DNA from: Ophiura sarsii | Taxonomy: Eukaryota > Echinodermata > Ophiuroidea > Amphilepidida > Ophiuridae | DNA: 64,000 bases | Assembly (NCBI GenBank): GCA_035610835.1 | Contig: CM069457.1 | Location: 24,298,658 to 24,362,657 of the forward strand | Direction of reading: 5' to 3' | In this document: positions 46,576 through 57,966 of the stretch, in pieces | Numbering within the stretch: position 1 is the first letter of the stretch | How the letters are laid out: the number at the start of each line of letters is the position of its first letter | Notes under the pieces: generated by a model | What the model saw: the letters and a program-made list of their open reading frames with translations, nothing else | Told to the model about the DNA's origin: nothing | Database searches by the model: none | Made by a program: the position numbers and the translations under genes

Positions 46576-46832
46576 TAGATGGGTAACATGTGACGTCACG
46601 CCAGGCATTTGGTCGGCAGTTGCCATTGTTCTTTGCTCGGCGGTGTGCGCCAGGGGTGTACGCGCGCATCCTGTTTTGTTTTGGACCTGTGCTTTTAAAA
46701 CTCGCGCCAAAGAATTAAAGTGCAATAAGGCATAGTGGACAGTGTTGTAGTCATATGCTGTTCCCTCAAGCATGTATCGACAGTCCCTTCGACCGTTGCT
46801 TTTCTTGACAAACATTGCTGTCGACCCATCTA
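46576..46832. mobile_element. 257-bp putative TA-flanked element in intron 12
   Basis: TAGATGGGT and ACCCATCTA end the insert, with TA on both sides (46574-46575, 46833-46834). The interior is GC-richer than its surroundings (GTGTACGCGCGCATCC, CTTCGACCGTTG). The inverted ends are only about nine bases, so support is moderate. Frames on both strands across it are not credible genes. Confidence 0.45.
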
Positions 46833-46944
46833 TAAAACCATCATGAAACAGAGTCCTAGTTGCTATTCCCTCTGTATGTATCGATTTAAAGTCGAGTTAG
46901 TTGGATGTTAGCTGCTTAACCATTCTTTATATCATTTCTTTCAG

Positions 46945-47061
46945 ATACCGGACTAGTTGTAGGAATAATTATTATAATGATAGTAGTAATTATTTTACTA
47001 ATAGTTCTCTTTGTTCATTGGCGTAACTACAAAAAGATACAACGCAGTGGATTTATATATA
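46945..47061 (+). CDS. Exon 13: transmembrane segment
   Basis: Residues 594-632. Reads YTGLVVGIIIIMIVVIILLI, then VLFVHWRNYKKIQRSGFIY. A 22-residue run of Leu, Val, Ile and Met followed by a basic, aromatic stop-transfer cluster (HWRNYKK) marks a type I single-pass membrane protein together with the signal peptide. Acceptor ATATCATTTCTTTCAG, a strong tract; donor TATATA|GTAAGT. Exits phase 1. Confidence 0.92.
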
Positions 47062-47101
47062 GTAAGTACACATGATCACGATAAATGCATGCAATGTAAA
47101 G

Positions 47102-47190
47102 ATGGTGAAACTAATTTTTCATGTGAGGGTAGTATAGTTCGAATTGAAACGACATATAGGACTACATTACCAGAATACCAGGCGACGCTG
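47102..47190 (+). CDS. Exon 14 (tentative): cytoplasmic tail
   Basis: Residues 633-662 if used. Reads NGETNFSCEGSIVRIETTYR, then TTLPEYQATL, ending at donor GCTG|GTGAGT. Phase 1 in (matches exon 13) and phase 0 out. The difficulty is the intron before it: only 40 bases with a weak acceptor (AATGTAAAG). A later acceptor in the same frame (GTAGTATAG, exon from about 47142) would give an 80-base intron and a shorter piece. Alternatively the sequence is intronic and exon 13 splices elsewhere. Confidence 0.4.
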
Positions 47191-47274
47191 GTGAGTACAA
47201 ATAAAGCCTTCTTATCATTCTTCGAGGAATTTATCGTTTTTCGCAAACTGATACCGTGACAGCACATACGATTT

Positions 47275-47410
47275 TGTTCCAAAGTTTGAGTTGCATAGCT
47301 CTAATGGTTCTTATTTTAGACGCGCAAGAAGCTGTGAACTGTACCCATTGAGTAGTACACAAACTATATCGGTGGTTACCACCATTCGCGGTAATTCGAC
47401 GTTATTTCAT
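47275..47410 (+). repeat. Dispersed repeat family, copy 3
   Basis: TCCAAAGTTTGAGTTGCATA, TTCTTATTTTAGACGCGCAA, CCCATTGAGTAGTACACAAA and GGTGGTTACCACC match the 28310 copy in the same orientation. Confidence 0.6.
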
Positions 47411-47719
47411 CGATTTCTCCGTAATTATACCGATTTAGGCCGTCAAATTTCAGTATGATGATGAGAAAATTACGAGCTTTCATATGATATGAAAATCTCC
47501 GTATGTTTGAAATAATTCCGTGTTACGAAAATGTGATCGGGTCATCTACCTTTAACTAAACTAAATTAATATTATTCTGCATATTTTTTCTCATTTGTAC
47601 AGAATCTGGTGTTATATGAATCATCTCGACACAATTGATGTCAGGACTATAACATTTGTCTTCCAATATATAAGCCTTCTCTGCAATAAATGTATTTAAC
47701 AAACAAGAAATAAATATGG

Positions 47720-48487
47720 GGAAAATGTACTTTAGGTCCCCCGATACTGGTATACCAGTATTGAACGATACTATACCAGTATCATTCAATACTGGAACTC
47801 CTCGACACTGGTGTACGATTTTACTGTTCCATTATCGGTCGATACTGGAACACCAAATTTTGTTCCAGTATCGACCGCACGGCTGTTTGATCCCACATAA
47901 TGTGTCCGATTTATTCTGGGAACACCGTAACTTGCTGGCCCAGTTCTGTTATTAACTGATTCAAATACCTGAATATACTGGCCATTTTTTGTAGAAATTT
48001 CAGAACATTTGTTGGTGTGCCAGTTCTGAGAAATAGAGCTTTGAATATTATTATTTACTATAATAGCGCCCTCATCGGCCACATTTCCCATAGCGTTACA
48101 TGTAAAATATGTATCAAGTAGAAAATGCCGATAATTTAAAAAGGGCTCCAACAATTTTCTTGAAATTTTCACCGTATTGTTCGGTTTTAGGTACTGCTAT
48201 TCATTAGCACTACCTAAATCAGGTCAAACCATAATAAAAGGGCCACTATATAATCTTTTTTTATCCCATAATTTTAATTATAAATCGGACAGTCAAACAA
48301 CCGTGACCGATACTGGTACACTTACTACCAGTAGTATTTTGTTCCAAACATAATTGTGTTTCAGTATGTACCAGTATCGGACGATACTGGAACACTGACT
48401 TTGTACCAGTATCGAGCGATACTTGGTGTTCAAGTATCGGACGATACAAGTACAGTTCAGAATCTGAGACCTAAAGTACACTTTTCC
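47720..48487. mobile_element. 768-bp foldback with CGATACTGG arrays at both ends
   Basis: GGAAAATGTACTTTAGGTC and GACCTAAAGTACACTTTTCC are the outer inverted ends. Inside each end, short words (CGATACTGG, ACCAGTATC) are repeated about five to eight times in alternating orientation, leaving about 330 bp of unrelated middle sequence. No clear target duplication. Non-coding. Confidence 0.75.
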
Positions 48488-49114
48488 TAAATGTAAATAG
48501 AAAATACCACCCTTGTGGGTGTCAACAGAAAATCGGTCGCATGGTTGGTAGAAATATATACGTGGTAGTTCGTTAACTTTGCTAAGACAAGACATCTATC
48601 AGAGGACAGTGTTATCGCTTAATTGTATACCGTACTTAGGCCCCCAAAAAGAGGTCTGGCTCACATACATTCATGACAGTTGGGGGAAAAGCTATGCTAA
48701 ATGCGGAAATTCGATTTGTTTGTTTTTCAGACCAAAAAAAAAATGGACTCATCGCGTAGGGTTATGCGGCAAATGTTACTCCACATACTTATGCACATGT
48801 AAAGACAGATCCTTTTTTCTTGGTCTTAAATATTAAACAGTTACAATAAAACTGTTATTTCACTCATCATGGGAGGAAGTGCGATGTTTTAAAACCACTG
48901 ACTTTCATTGAATTGGTATTAATATTGATTGGAGGTATTATAACAAAAAAAAAGCGCTAAGAATATTGTGTATAGGCCTAATGCTTCATTATTTTAATGT
49001 TTATGATTAAAACTTAAAATATCGCTTTTTATTTGAAAGCTGAACTTTGGAATTTTGATTGCGTTACGTTTTCGTAGCGTTTTTGCACTGAATTGAGCTT
49101 TGAGGTCGTATTTT

Positions 49115-49230
49115 CTCTATGCAACTATAACGGGATGCATAGACGACAGATTGCTACACGGAATAAAGCATAGTAACACAATGGGATGCATCCCGTTATC
49201 ATGGTTATGGTTGCAGAAAGAAATTAAGTA
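49115..49230 (+). repeat. Dispersed repeat (partner at 45715-45835)
   Basis: Same ordered words as the partner (TATGCAACTATAACGGGATG, CACGGAATAAAGC, AACACAATGGGATGCATCCC, GGTTGCAGAAAGAAATTAAG) with small indels. Confidence 0.8.
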
Positions 49231-49379
49231 GCCCGGTCATGGGGCAAGAGGCAAGACCACATTTTTAAAGAAAAATGCGCTCAATAGTTGTGAATTGATC
49301 ATGGATTATTCGAAAAAAGATATATTAGCAAATAGTACATATATATTACAGATAAAGGTTTTGTAAAAATGTATTAAAT

Positions 49380-49970
49380 AGAGCACATAAAGTCCCTGAC
49401 CAGGTGCTTTGAGGTAAGCTAATTCAAAATAGATAATCGGTACCAAAATATTAGATAATTATTGAATGAGCAAATTTCTACTCCGCAGTTTTATACCTCA
49501 TTCAACAAAAATCGAATGGATACTTTTAAAGTTGGCGATTTCAATGACCGCGCATAACAACAGCAAAGTTGCACTAGGTATAGGAAATCATTGATTTGTG
49601 TGTGATTGCGCACTGAAAAAACTCACAGCTAATCAGCTAAAACTTGTATTCTTCACAGCCAGTCACACCCTTTGTCCTGCAAATTGCGGTTATCACTCCA
49701 GACCCATTCATCTGTCTCGTTCAGATACCACAGTTATGACAGTAATCACACACAAATCAATGATTCCTATACCTAGTGCAACTTTTCTGTTGCTATGCGC
49801 GGTCATTGAAATCGCCATAACTTTAAAGTATCCATTCGATTTTGTTGATGAGGTATCAAACTGCGGAGAAGAAATTTGCTCATTTATTGTATATCTCAGA
49901 TTGTTGGTACCGATTATATATTTTGAATTAGCCAACCTCAAAGCACCTGATCAGGGACTTTATGTGCTAG
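49380..49970. mobile_element. 590-bp foldback MITE
   Basis: GCACATAAAGTCCCTGACCA with GGTGCTTTGAGGT on the left matches the reverse complement of ACCTCAAAGCACCTGATCAG with GGACTTTATGTGC on the right. The arms extend about 220 bp (GGTACCGATTATATA-type and GCGATTTCAATGACCGCGCA blocks). The two large frames across it on opposite strands are mirror translations of the arms. Confidence 0.85.
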
Positions 49971-50216
49971 GTGTACATTAAATGTATAAGTTCTATGCGA
50001 ATGTTTCACTTCACATAGGCCTAATCATAAGTTGTGTGTTGATATTATGAGAGATTCTTAGATGGAAATTGTTATTTACAGTATATTCATAAACATTGGC
50101 CGATCGGTCATTGATTCGGACCTATTCCATTTAACGTTAGAGGAACCACGATGGACCAATCACGATGATCGGCATATCGTTTAAATGCTATAATTAGTGT
50201 GGCTACGATATACAGA

Positions 50217-50912
50217 CAGCTCCGAAACGAGAGCCCGTTTAACTTGAGGGCGCTAACAGTTGACGGGTGTGAGGTAACGTGTACCCGTCACGTGCAATCA
50301 TTGCAGTTTCGCTTTTCACCCCTAAATATTTGCATACAAATTAACATCTTAACAAATTATGCCTGCCCACGACAGAAGGAAGTATGGGAAACTTATATCA
50401 AAATACACTTTTTAGTTAGTTTAGCTTCAGAAGACATTATGCATTCACGTTAAAATCACTGTGGAATATCTGAAACACCACCAAAAGTACGAAATGCATG
50501 TAAAGAGGACTTGTTTCCTTTGATTTTGTACAGTAAATAGTGCAATTAACGAAAATCCACCACAAAAGGAAGTATGGGACACATAGTTTAAATTACACAG
50601 CTTTAATAATATACACATATCAGTTCCCTCATTCTTCTTACATTATCTGCAACAAAAGACATTAAATAACAATAAAAAGATAAGTAATTGCTTGAAGAAA
50701 TATCTTCAAAAATGGTAATTTTACGATATCTCAAAACATCAAAGTGTCCCATACTTCCCAAACCCGCCTTCTATTGAAATGTCAAAATTATTCGTCACCC
50801 AGTGGAAGACCGACTCCCGTCATTTGATGCGTCGCCGTGTAAAATTTGACGGCAGTGTGTCACTTAATAGCACGCCCTCAGTCAAAACGCGCTCCCGTTC
50901 CGGAGCAGACTG
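50217..50912 (+). repeat. Inverted-ended repeat, copy B (partner at 19988-20652)
   Basis: Begins CAGCTCCGAAACGAGAGCCC, ends GCTCCCGTTCCGGAGCAGAC. Interior blocks GAGGGCGCTAACAG, ACGTGTACCCGTCACG, TTATTCGTCACCCAG and GACGGCAGTGTGTCACT match copy A. Two mirrored ACTTCCT/AGGAAGTATGGGA words (50377, 50568, 50750) occur only in this copy. Confidence 0.8.
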
Positions 50913-51109
50913 ATAATGAACTTCAAAGCGTTGAACACTCAAAGCAACACATCCCCATATATGATATATCACCTGTTTCCAATTATGCATAAACTACCTG
51001 AGTAAATAGCGCGCTATTCAAACGTGTACTCTTATGACAAGTGACAAATAATGATCATAATTTGTAATCTTTCTTGTATAGAGGATTTATATAGAGACTA
51101 TCAACGCAG

Positions 51110-51370
51110 CAGCATCCTATACTCACGACCAGTTCAGACGATGCCGGATATGGGTTCGTTCACGAATTTCCAATGTTAAATTGTGCGTAAATGATAACGT
51201 TATAATATAAACAGAATGCTACGAACATTCAATAAATGATAATAACGCTGTATGTGATGAATTTTTCGGAATCGCATACATGTATCATCAAAATCCATTT
51301 CTACTTTGAAACCCAACCGTCACTTTCAAAATGCACGGCCATTCGTGTCCACCGCCGTCGGGACCAGTGT
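51110..51370 (+). repeat. Dispersed repeat, copy B (partner at 6250-6610)
   Basis: Shares GCCGGATATGGGTTCGTTCA, CGAATTTCCAATGTTAAATT and CATCAAAATCCATTTCTAC with the 6250 copy. The stretch 51371-51887 shows nothing further. Confidence 0.65.
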
Positions 51371-51887
51371 ATCTCATAGACCGCCCTCTGTCAGTGTAAT
51401 CCAGTGATGACGAGAACGGATAGTCTGATAATGTGCTCAGATTGAACATGAACCTACAACAAGTGAGTGAAATATTTCGTATTAGGCTAATGTATTATTC
51501 ATTCATCAACATTTTTTTCAGATCTAGGCCTACACTCGTACATTTATTTGCATCGCACAAGCAACGTAATAACTTCTTGATAGGGCTCGCGTTATATTTC
51601 ATCTCTCTGTCGATATTATTTCAAACATATTTTATTCCATAGGATGGTCGCGGTGTGTTTATTCGTAACTTGGAACCAATTACACGGTGCCTTGTTATCG
51701 TGGCATCTTTAATTAATACAAAACTCTTCCAGACTCTTCCAACATTGCCCTTATCTTCTATATAATACTTATTTCGGCAATGTTTCCGACATGGAATACA
51801 AAATAAAACACAAGCCAGCAGCGTTATAAATTACAACTTATCGTCAGTAATATGTGGTGAGCGATGCTGAAAAAGTTATTTGATCTA

Positions 51888-52767
51888 TACACATGGAAAA
51901 AAGTATCGCATCACTTGTTGAAAAGTGCAAATGTGGCCTCGAATTTTGCCACCATGGTGTGATATTAAGGATCATTTGTTTGCGTAAGCTGTCCAACAAA
52001 ATGTTATGCAATAAAAGGGCCACATTTTAGTTTGTGATGTAATCGATGTAATGTTTTTCAAGGCCAACGTGAAAATGCATAAAACAAGTTTGGGTAAAAC
52101 GCGATATTGAGAGGCCCAATGATTAATCTCTATAGTTGTAATCCTTGGTAACACATTCAAGTCTTCCAAGATCAAAGGTCATCTGGGGTCAAATTTAAAA
52201 AGTTGCCAGATTGTCCTCAAACATGAAAAAACTCAATTTTTCGTACGCCCAACGGTTATGGGGTCAAAGGTCAAAATAGGTCAAATTTTAAATAAGTTCA
52301 AATGACAAAAGCATTATTGCGGAAGTTTAGACCTAGGTCAAATAAATTTTAAAAAATCAACGGTGACCTCATCGTATATGCTGAATTTATGAGCAACAAA
52401 AAAATGGCATGTTTGGACTCATTCACTGTATTATAGCCTATAACGTCTAAATGAAACATTTCTTGCGCCAAATACAGAACTAATATAATGACTATTTTAA
52501 GTATTTAAAGTCTATTCAATATTGAGTTATACCCAAACTTGTTTTATGCATGTTTTTGGACAAAAGCATGCATTTTCCCCTTGGCCTTGAAAAACATCAC
52601 ATCGATTACGTCACAAACTAAAATGTGGCCCTTTTATTGCATAGCATTTTGTTGGACAGCTTACGCAAACAAATGATCCTTAATATCACACCATGGTGGC
52701 AAAATTCGAGGCCACATTTTCACTATTCAACAATAAAAAAGTGGTGCGATACTTTTTTCCATGTGTA
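51888..52767. mobile_element. 880-bp mariner-like element with about 220-bp inverted ends
   Basis: TACACATGGAAAAAAGTATC then GCATCACTTGTTGAA on the left; the right end is the near-exact complement (GATACTTTTTTCCATGTGTA). TA borders both ends (51886-51887, 52768-52769). Mirrored blocks run inward to about 52111 on the left (ACCATGGTGTGATATTAAGG, AAAAGGGCCACATTTTAG, GCATAAAACAAGTTTGGGT). The centre is non-coding and includes a fragment of the 28310 family. No transposase. Confidence 0.88.
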
Positions 52768-53459
52768 TACATTGAAATTACCAAATCGTGAAACTGCGCA
52801 TGATGGACGGCGAATCAAGGTAACCGGTTTCAGATGGTAGTTGGTAGGCCTATGCCAAAGTATTACGTAAGTTCAAAAAAACTGATTTCCAGGCAAAGTG
52901 AGGGCGCACTCTTCCCATACATATCACTCAGTGCCTCTTTAGGGGGGGCTGGGGTACCGCGCCATTTTGCAATATTTTGCGAAATCGATCGTGGTTATCA
53001 CGTGATACGTATCGTGGAAAAATAATTTACACTGTTTTAACGAAATGCACTGTGGGATTGTGTTACCAGCCTAAAATCATAGAGGTCGCAAACCCGGTCG
53101 CAAACTTGCTTATAATTGAGCCTAGCAACAAGCTAAAAGTGACATCTCTGAATGTATTACCAAAGTGTGCAAAGGAGAAATTGTTGGACACACTGGTAAA
53201 ATGGTTTTACAACAAGTTTTGCTATCATATTATCAAACTGAACTCAAGTTAAATCACTCTATTTATCGAGCAATAATATAATTGTTTACGCATTTTCATT
53301 GTTTAGATACAAAGTTAAATAAATCAAGGATACATTTATGATAGATAAATAAATAAAAAGACAACTATAAACGCATGGGCGGCATTTATAATTGATAAAA
53401 ATTGACATAACAATGATGTTACATTAATCTACCATCAAGTTTAAAAAATAGAAAAATAA

Positions 53460-53530
53460 GAGGAATATTCGAACCCGTGATTTCCGATTGCCAACGACAT
53501 GGCCAACCTACGCACGCCGCAGAGTTCCAC
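53460..53530 (-). tRNA. tRNA-like sequence in unit 1, decayed
   Basis: On the minus strand the text GCGTGCGTAGGTTGGCCATG, then GTTGGCAATCGG and ACGGGTTCGAAT, has A-box-like and B-box-like parts but no good anticodon or acceptor stems. Its counterpart in unit 2 is at 54780-54845. Confidence 0.25.
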
Positions 53531-53814
53531 GACTATAATTGTTATAGTTTTATTATTTAACCATGTCCATTTATTTATAACGAACGGATTTTTTATTGTG
53601 CCATTTTTGCCAAATGTGTGTGTTGCTCTCGCACAAAATGTGTTTGTAATTTGATTATAGTCCTTATTTTTAAAAGAACGGTAATTTTTTTTGACATTTT
53701 CGAGAGAAAAAAAAAAAGGCGTAACTGATACGGTGCGCCAGCAGTGTGGTGTCCGCGTGCAAGCATACAGATGATGCTAAGCAAATCCAGCATATAAAAC
53801 AAAAGTGCTCCTAA

Positions 53815-53885
53815 TGGGGCTCGAACCCACAACCTTTCGCTCCTCATGTCGACTTTCTATCCACTACACTAACCGTGCTAATTGG
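53815..53885 (-). tRNA. tRNA-like sequence, probably pseudogene
   Basis: Minus strand: GGTTAGTGTAGTGGATAGA resembles an A box and D arm, and GTGGGTTCGAGCCCCAT is a well-paired T arm. The 3' side TAGGAGCA has no matching 5' acceptor strand. Found in unit 1 only; the equivalent place in unit 2 has different sequence. Confidence 0.35.
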
Positions 53886-54214
53886 AAAAATTCATCGCAA
53901 ATAATTTATTTATATCATGGGTCATGGGTTAATGCACTGTGTTAAATTCTACAATCCCGGCCGCCACTCTGTTCAAAGGCACAAAAAAGTGGACTTATTT
54001 TATATTTTTTTTGCAATTCTGGGGTGTGTGGATCGTGTTTTTTTTATCAAATTGGTTAGATATCCGTCCATTTTAGAACATCCGAAATTTAAAGTGCACC
54101 CACACACCCGGGAAAGTATGCTTTATATTTTGCACGTAAATCCAATACAAAAGTTCAGAAAATCGACCAAAATGTGACGTCATGACCATTGCTTCGGGAC
54201 AAAATGGCGCGGTA

Positions 54215-54245
<31 letters not shown>

Positions 54246-54779
54246 CCACAGGCTAGGGGGTTGGGGTACCGCGCCATTTTGCGATATTTTGCGAAAACGA
54301 TCGTGGTTGTCACGTGATACGTACAGTTGAAAAAATATTTACACTGTTTTAACGAAATGCACTATGGGATTGTGTTACCAGCCTAAAATCAAAGAGGTCG
54401 CAAACTTGCTTACAATTGTATATTATTAGCCTAGCTATAACAAGCTAAAGTGACATCTCTGAATGTATAAACAAAGTGTGCAAAGGAGAAATTGTTGGAC
54501 ACATTAGTAAAATGATTTTACAACAAGTTTTGCTATCAGTATCAAACTGAACTCAATTTAAATCACTTATTTATCGAGCAATAATATAATTGTTTACGCA
54601 TTTTAATTGTTTAGATACAAAGTTAAATAAATCAAGAGTAAAATGATAGATAAATAAATAAAAAGACAACTATAAACGCATGGGCGGTCTTTATAATTTA
54701 TAAAAATTGACATAACAATGATGTTACATTAATCTACCATCAAGTTTAAAAGATAGAAAAATAAAAGGATAACAAGCAA

Positions 54780-54845
54780 TTTCCGGGACTCGAACCCGTG
54801 ATTGCCGATTGCCAACGACACGTCCAACGTACGCACGCCACAGAG
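54780..54845 (-). tRNA. tRNA-like sequence in unit 2, decayed
   Basis: Minus strand: TGGCGTGCGTACGTTGGACG, then ACGGGTTCGAGTCCCGG, a T arm with four good pairs. It is better preserved than the unit 1 copy at 53460. No acceptor stem. Confidence 0.3.
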
Positions 54846-56140
54846 ACCGATGACTATAATTGTGATAGTTTTATTATTTAGTCATATTTATTTTATTTAT
54901 AACGAACGGATTTTTATTGTGCCATTTTTGCCAAATTTGTGTGTTTCTCTCGCAAAAAAATGTGTTTGTAATGTGATGATACTCCTTATTTTTGAAAGAA
55001 AGGTAAAAAACGTTGACATTTTCGTATCATTTATACGGTCCAAAAACATTGGTAGCGGTATGGTGTAGAAGTCCCACGTATGCAAATGATCTCACTGAAT
55101 ACAATGTCATGCTCTACCACACATCGACCCAGTAAGTCCATACCCTTACCCAATCATTGCTTGACTGAAACGTGTTGCATTATTCATGTTACGATCTGTT
55201 ATACACAGCGAACATGCACCATGGGTTAATGCGCTAGTAATTCTACATTCCCGACAGACACTCTGTTCAAAGGCACAAAAAGTGGACTTGTTTAAAGCAT
55301 TTTTTTGGCAATTCAGAGGTGTGCAGTTCGATTTTCTTTCTCGAATTGTTTAGAAAACCATCCATTTTAGAACATCTGAAATTTAAAATGAACTGCACAC
55401 CTGGGAAAGTATAATGCCAAGGGCATATTTTTGCACGTACATCCAATACAAGAGTTCTGAAAATCGACAAAAATATGACGTCATAACCATTGCTTCGGGA
55501 CAAAATGGCGCGGTACCCCCCCCCCCTAACCACAGGCTAGGGGGTTGGGGTACCGCGCAGTTGGGGTACCGCGCCCCCCCCCCCCCCCCTAGTGCCTCTT
55601 TAAACTTTCAAATGATTCTTCTTCAAATTTGACACGATGATTTTCACGGGGGGAGTTCCATGATCAGTAAGCTCCTTTATTCCATACATAATATATTTCT
55701 CTTGAAGACATTCAAAACCACCAAGTCCGTTTCGTGTACGTGTGGCCAACTCTTTACAATTCTAACGCATTTCCTAAGGTTCGCCGCTGGCGTGGCTCTG
55801 TCGAGCCTTTGGCGCGACTGCATTGTTAGGGTCCATATCCAAACTCTCAGTGCTTTTAAATCGTTTTTCTAGCGATTTAAAAGCGCTTTTCCAACGGTAT
55901 TTCGTTCTATTGTTAAAAGCATCGGAAAAAGATCGGTGATTAACTAGAAACCTCTCTACTTATCTGGCGTTAACAATAGAACTATTGTAGTACTCTTGAT
56001 GGCCCAATTAGTGAAGCAGACACATGAAAGCGCGAGGAAGATTGTGTTATTAAGCTGACCAGTGTTCACCCGACCCCTGTTGTGACGTAGAGAGCGACCC
56101 ATTTGCCAGATTGTACACCTATCGGGTTTCTAGTACAAGT

Positions 56141-56573
56141 CCCGGGGGGGGGTGGGGCACTGACATTTGAAAAGGGTATAGTTAGGTGCCGCGCTGAAGA
56201 CCCCCTTTTCACCCTCTGCTGCTAGTTCTTAAGACCCCCCCCCCCCCTTTCGAGCCTGCATCAGTTCTTAAGACCCCGTTTTCATTGAAAATTCAAAAAT
56301 CGCGAAATTTTGCGTTCCAAAGCACCAATTTTGTGTTCCAAAGCCCCAATTTTTCGAAAATTTTGCGTTCTTAAACCAAAATAAATCGAAAATTGAACTA
56401 TAGGCCAGTTCTCAAGACCTATTTTTTTGGGAAAAAAATCTGTTCCTAAGACCCTATTTTTCGTCATAAAATCCACTCAGTTCAGTTCTTTAGCCCCCTT
56501 TTTGAGACCCTGGGCGGCACACCCCTACCCAAAAAAAAAGTTGAGTGCCCCCCCCCCCCCCCCCCCCCCCCGG
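56141..56573. mobile_element. 433-bp insertion with G/C-run ends and 8-bp duplication
   Basis: GTACAAGT lies at 56133-56140 and 56574-56581. The insert starts CCCGGGGGGGG and ends with a long C run then GG, so the ends are inverted homopolymers. The interior repeats AGTTCTTAAGACCCC and GCGTTC words. An eight-base duplication would suit a hAT-type transposase, but this is only inferred. It sits inside the 4.1-kb element. Confidence 0.65.
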
Positions 56574-57895
56574 GTACAAGTGCCAGGTTTTATCATGGCA
56601 GGTGATAGAGGCTAATTGCGACACTCCTCAAACCCCAGTCAATAGTTAGGTCACCCAAGCCCTATATAAAAGCTATGAAGATTGTTAAACGGGGTCAGTC
56701 GTCACAAACATGCACAAACACAATAGTCAAACGACCTTGCTATTGTCATGCTATTGTCAACAGTCCCTACACAGAGGTCTGCAGTGCAAATCTGTACGAT
56801 TTTCGCCATGTAATCTCTATGGCGGATTTCATTCCGTTGTATGAAGCTATGATGTTTGCGTGGTCTTCGCTATCTCCAAGCAGATAGAGCAATACGTACA
56901 TGGACTTTTTTGTAGACGAGGGTTCATTTCATGATTTGGTGAGGTTTAGAATGAGTTAGGATTCCTGTAATTTTGAACGGATTGTCAAAACGTGAATTTC
57001 CCGACATTGTACGACATAAATTTGGTCACTAAACGTGTTTAAAACTATTCATTTTATCGTTCTGCAGATGTTATTGACCCTCCTCTAAAATTCTACATGA
57101 TTTTTAACACGTTTCTTAGTATTTGAGATGCCCAAATAGACCATTTTCCGAAGCTATTTCTAGCAAATATTGCAGTCACTAAGATTCCATTGTTTTCTTG
57201 CGTATAACAAAATATGACATGCAGCGTGACCTCCCTACTGGCTGACCCCGACTCAAACGATATGTTTGTAGCCGCCTATTCATTGCTAGGCTTATCGTAA
57301 TCCACTCGTTAACGTCATAAGAATAATCCTCCTTGAAGTGGCCTTTAAAGACTATTGTTCAGCCGTGGACACCTCAAGCATGGATAATGTTATCATTCAA
57401 TACTAAACAATATGGGAGCCATTAAACATACAACGTGTTATTGTTTTCTGGTATAGGCATAATGTGTGTAATCAAGTAGCATTATGAATCTTGCTCCCCT
57501 AAATAGTGTCATTTTTCTGCGTTTTTAGACTATTTAAGAATGTTGCATACACTCTGAACGTGACCTAATAAATAATAAATAAATAATAAATATGAAGAAA
57601 TTAAGTAATTAATGTAAATAAATAATATATAGATTAATAATTATATCAATAAAATAGTATATTAAGGCCTATTTATAATTAATTGATTGATAAATAATTA
57701 AATAAACATCAACAATTAAGAAAGTAAATACAAAATAAATAAATAACGTTAAAATTATGTCAATATAAACGAAAACCCCGAACGGACGTATAATGAGAGA
57801 ACAATAATAAATATTATATTTCGGCATACTTAAAACCCTAACCGACCTCTACCCAGACTCGACCGCTCTAAGCATAGAGCACAAGGAATATAAAC

Positions 57896-57966
57896 CGCCA
57901 CAAAGATTCGAACGTACGGCCTGCTGATTGAGAGTCCAAATCTTTACCAACTGAGCTATTTCGATT
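57896..57966 (-). tRNA. tRNA-like sequence, decayed, Glu(CTC)-like loop
   Basis: Minus strand: TAGCTCAGTTGGTAAAG (A box), loop CTCTCAA with CTC in anticodon position, ACGTTCGAATC (B box). The anticodon, T and acceptor stems have several mismatches. Inside the 4.1-kb element. Confidence 0.35.

Larger units (their letters stand above)
52942..55590. mobile_element. Tandem 1.28-kb units with G/C-run ends, flanked by a 12-bp duplication
   Basis: AGTGCCTCTTTA lies at 52930-52941 and again at 55591-55602. Between them unit 1 (52942-54242) and unit 2 (about 54256-55526) each start GGGGT-ACCGCGCCATTTTGC and end CAAAATGGCGCGGTACCCC plus a C run, so each unit has inverted ends. The units are joined by TAACCACAGGCTA, which also follows unit 2, and a truncated third start follows at about 55540-55575. 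Period about 1284 bp. Each unit carries a tRNA-like sequence. No coding sequence. Confidence 0.8.

Noticed and set aside
49598..49981. 127-residue plus-strand frame
   Set aside because: Its second half is the right arm of a foldback and the opposite strand is open over the same bases for the same reason.
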